Shown here in pieces: positions 62,209 through 64,000 of a DNA stretch of 64,000 bases. The DNA is taken from contig JAFWCB010000005.1 of NCBI GenBank assembly GCA_017537025.1, positions 248,001 to 312,000 of the forward strand. The letters are read 5' to 3'. Position 1 is the stretch's first letter; each line of letters starts with the position of its first letter. Under the pieces are notes generated by a model that worked only from the letters and a program-made list of their open reading frames with translations, had not been told where the DNA came from and did not search any database. Source of the DNA: Sediminibacterium sp. Lineage in GTDB: Bacteria; Bacteroidota; Bacteroidia; Chitinophagales; Chitinophagaceae. Made by a program: the position numbers and the translations under genes.

Positions 62209-62676
62209 TTACGCTTCAGAACTTCCTTCAGCAGCCGGAGCAGCTTCTTCAGTCTTAGTTTCTACTTTCTTTACTACAGGAACATAAGCTTTCTTAGCAC
62301 GCTGTTTACTCCTATGTTCTTCATTCCTACGAGCAACATTTGCTTCGTGTTCATTATGCCATACCTGAAACTTAGTCATCGCAGTGGCATCATCAAACAA
62401 ACCAAGCTTAACACCACGCAATAGATGCTTAAGGTATAATACTCCCTTGAAAGATAAAATTCTGCGTACAGTATCTGTAGGCTGTGCTCCTTTATTCAAC
62501 CACTCCAATGCTTTTTGGCGATCTAACTGAATTGTTGCAGGAACTGTTAATGGGTTGTAAGTTCCAATCTTTTGGATGAACTTACCATCTCTGGGTGCGC
62601 GTCCGTCGGCCACTACAATAAAATAGAATGGGCGCTTTTTACTTCCATGACGCTGAAGTCTCATTTTTACTGCCAT
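62209..62676 (-). CDS. rpsP: 30S ribosomal protein S16
   Basis: The protein has 155 residues. The first 80 are the S16 core ([24 protein letters not shown], here only named by its start [37 protein letters not shown]). About 70 extra C-terminal residues are charged and end in an Ala/Glu-rich tail ([13 protein letters not shown]); E. coli S16 is 82 residues. Long S16 tails are common in Bacteroidota. It lies 99 nt after ffh and is closed by its own terminator. Confidence 0.96.
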   Translation of the reverse strand: MAVKMRLQRHGSKKRPFYFIVVADGRAPRDGKFIQKIGTYNPLTVPATIQLDRQKALEWLNKGAQPTDTVRRILSFKGVLYLKHLLRGVKLGLFDDATAMTKFQVWHNEHEANVARRNEEHRSKQRAKKAYVPVVKKVETKTEEAAPAAEGSSEA

Positions 62677-62775
62677 AAATAGAAATTTAAAGGCGTTTAC
62701 AAATTTGGTTTAAATAGGGGTGCGAAAATAATAATTTCATCAATATCATCCAAAATATACTGCAAATCAATGGCT

Positions 62776-64000
62776 TTAGCGTCTCATTCCCGGAAAACGT
62801 CCCCCCATTGGTATATTATTCATCATTTTCATCATTTGCTTCATTTGTTCAAATTGCTTCATAAATGCATTAACCTCGTTCATATCTTTCCCACTACCCT
62901 TTGCAATCCTTTGCTTTCTGCTGGGGCTAATGGCATCAGGATTGGCACGTTCAAACGGGGTCATTGAGCTGATAATAGCCTCGATTCCCTTAAATGCATC
63001 ATCATTGATATCAACATCTTTTATAGCTTTCCCAACCCCGGGTATCATCCCCATCAAATCTTTAAGGTTACCCATTTTTTTAATTTGTTGAAGCTGGTCT
63101 AAAAAATCCTGAAAATCAAATTGATTTTTCCGAATTTTCTTCTCTAGTTTTTTTGCTTCGGCTTCATTAAACTGTGCCTGTGCTTTTTCTACTAACGTAG
63201 TGATATCACCCATCCCCAATATCCGCTGTGCCATCCTTTCCGGATAAAACACATCGAGTGTATCCATCTTCTCACCACTGCTTATAAACTTAATAGGCTT
63301 ATCCACCGTGTATTTAATAGATAATGCCGCACCGCCTCTGGTATCTCCATCTAATTTTGTTAGCACTACACCGGTAAAATCAAGTCTGTCGTTAAATGCT
63401 TTCGCAGTATTCACAGCGTCTTGTCCGGTCATAGAATCTACTACAAATAAAATCTCTGTAGGATTCACTGCGGCCTTGATATTGGCCACTTCTTGCATCA
63501 TTATTTCATCTACTGCTAATCGGCCCGCCGTATCAATAATAACAACATTTTTATTGGTAGCTTTCGCTTCTTTAATAGCATTTTGCGCAATGGAAACAAC
63601 ATCTTTATTTTCACGCTCACTGTAGATACTCACTCCTATCTGATCTGCCAGTACGGTTAACTGATCAATAGCTGCCGGTCTGTATATATCCGCAGCAACT
63701 ACTAAAGGAGATTTCCCTTTCTTGGTTTTTAAGTAATTTGCCAACTTACCGGTAAATGTTGTTTTACCACTACCTTGTAAACCTGCAATCAATATCACCG
63801 TGGGATTACTATCTAACTTAAAAGCAGATTCCGTGCCTCCCATGAGCTGGGTTAATTCATCCTGCACAATTTTTACCATCAACTGAGAAGGACTAATCGC
63901 ATTAATTACCTTCTCACCAACTGCTTTTTCTTTTACCTTATCGGTAAACTCTTTCGCTATTTTGAAGTTCACATCCGCATCCAATAAAGCGCGACGGATA
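62776..64000 (-). CDS. ffh: Signal recognition particle protein Ffh, 5' end cut by window
   Basis: About 408 codons are visible, starting upstream of the window edge; the first readable residues are IRRALLDADVNF, the usual end of the N domain. The GTPase domain has GLQGSGKTT (G1), DTAGR (G3) and TKLDGDTRGG (G4), and the C-terminal M domain is Met/Gln-rich (MKQFEQMKQMMKMM) and ends GRFPGMRR. Together with 4.5S RNA it delivers nascent membrane proteins to FtsY. Codon 63982-63984 is TTG (Leu), so no true start is in the window. Confidence 0.96.
   Translation of the reverse strand, partial: IRRALLDADVNFKIAKEFTDKVKEKAVGEKVINAISPSQLMVKIVQDELTQLMGGTESAFKLDSNPTVILIAGLQGSGKTTFTGKLANYLKTKKGKSPLVVAADIYRPAAIDQLTVLADQIGVSIYSERENKDVVSIAQNAIKEAKATNKNVVIIDTAGRLAVDEIMMQEVANIKAAVNPTEILFVVDSMTGQDAVNTAKAFNDRLDFTGVVLTKLDGDTRGGAALSIKYTVDKPIKFISSGEKMDTLDVFYPERMAQRILGMGDITTLVEKAQAQFNEAEAKKLEKKIRKNQFDFQDFLDQLQQIKKMGNLKDLMGMIPGVGKAIKDVDINDDAFKGIEAIISSMTPFERANPDAISPSRKQRIAKGSGKDMNEVNAFMKQFEQMKQMMKMMNNIPMGGRFPGMRR

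Noticed and set aside
63982-63984. Apparent start of ffh
   Set aside because: The codon is TTG within IRRALLDADV, which is internal in Ffh; the real start is outside the window.

Overview
The window looks like a chromosomal segment of an AT-rich Bacteroidota bacterium, most likely of the Chitinophagaceae type. The support is a SusC/SusD pair, an exbB-exbD-exbD-tonB cluster, a two-component regulator with a periplasmic propeller, a NuoG of only 362 residues, and promoter-like boxes of the Bacteroidota type (TAnnTTTG) before many genes. The genus call is inference; the phylum call is strong. No tRNA, rRNA, CRISPR array, integrase or transposase gene was seen.

Layout. 1-7001: a cut FG-GAP/VCBS lipoprotein, then susD and susC, all on the minus strand, and a divergent LacI-type regulator. 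7005-13758: a repeat hairpin, a secreted Asp-box propeller protein, a LolA-like secreted protein, an 18-unit TPR protein and a Nudix/winged-helix regulator. The regulator is divergent from a secreted GH3 beta-glucosidase (13849-16209), with a near-perfect 23-bp palindrome between them. 16237-21603: mnmE and the TonB energy module with two tonB paralogues. 21851-26597: a secreted metzincin protease, a CarboxypepD-regulatory-like protein and a MacB/FtsX permease. 26677-39914: a complete 14-gene complex I operon, nuoA to nuoN. 39995-43014: a TPR protein, a PstS-like lipoprotein and a small membrane protein. 43143-46243: LMW phosphatase, hisS, an unknown secreted protein and an alpha/beta-hydrolase pseudogene. 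46305-54025: a small secreted protein, three unknown envelope proteins, and a response regulator with its propeller histidine kinase. 54132-64000: thiolase, rlmN, two pseudouridine synthases, an amidohydrolase, a 1-Cys peroxiredoxin, dinB, rimM, rpsP and a cut ffh.

How the genes work together. SusC/SusD imports a ligand, probably glycan-derived, using TonB-ExbBD energy. Complex I supplies the proton motive force that drives ExbBD. The LacI and Nudix regulators are local sensors for the transporter and the glycosidase. The 46-54 kb block is the least explained: a kinase/regulator pair followed on the same strand by three secreted proteins I cannot assign.

The most notable non-coding signals are: (1) five genes whose start codon lies exactly 4 nt after a TAnnTTTG box, which predicts leaderless mRNAs; (2) a dispersed repeat (core CTTCGACAAGCTCAG) that forms an intergenic hairpin at 7 kb and is translated in frame inside a pseudouridine synthase at 56.7 kb; (3) the Nudix-regulator palindrome; and (4) small hairpins and GTGAGTAGTG-type repeats inside the nuo operon.
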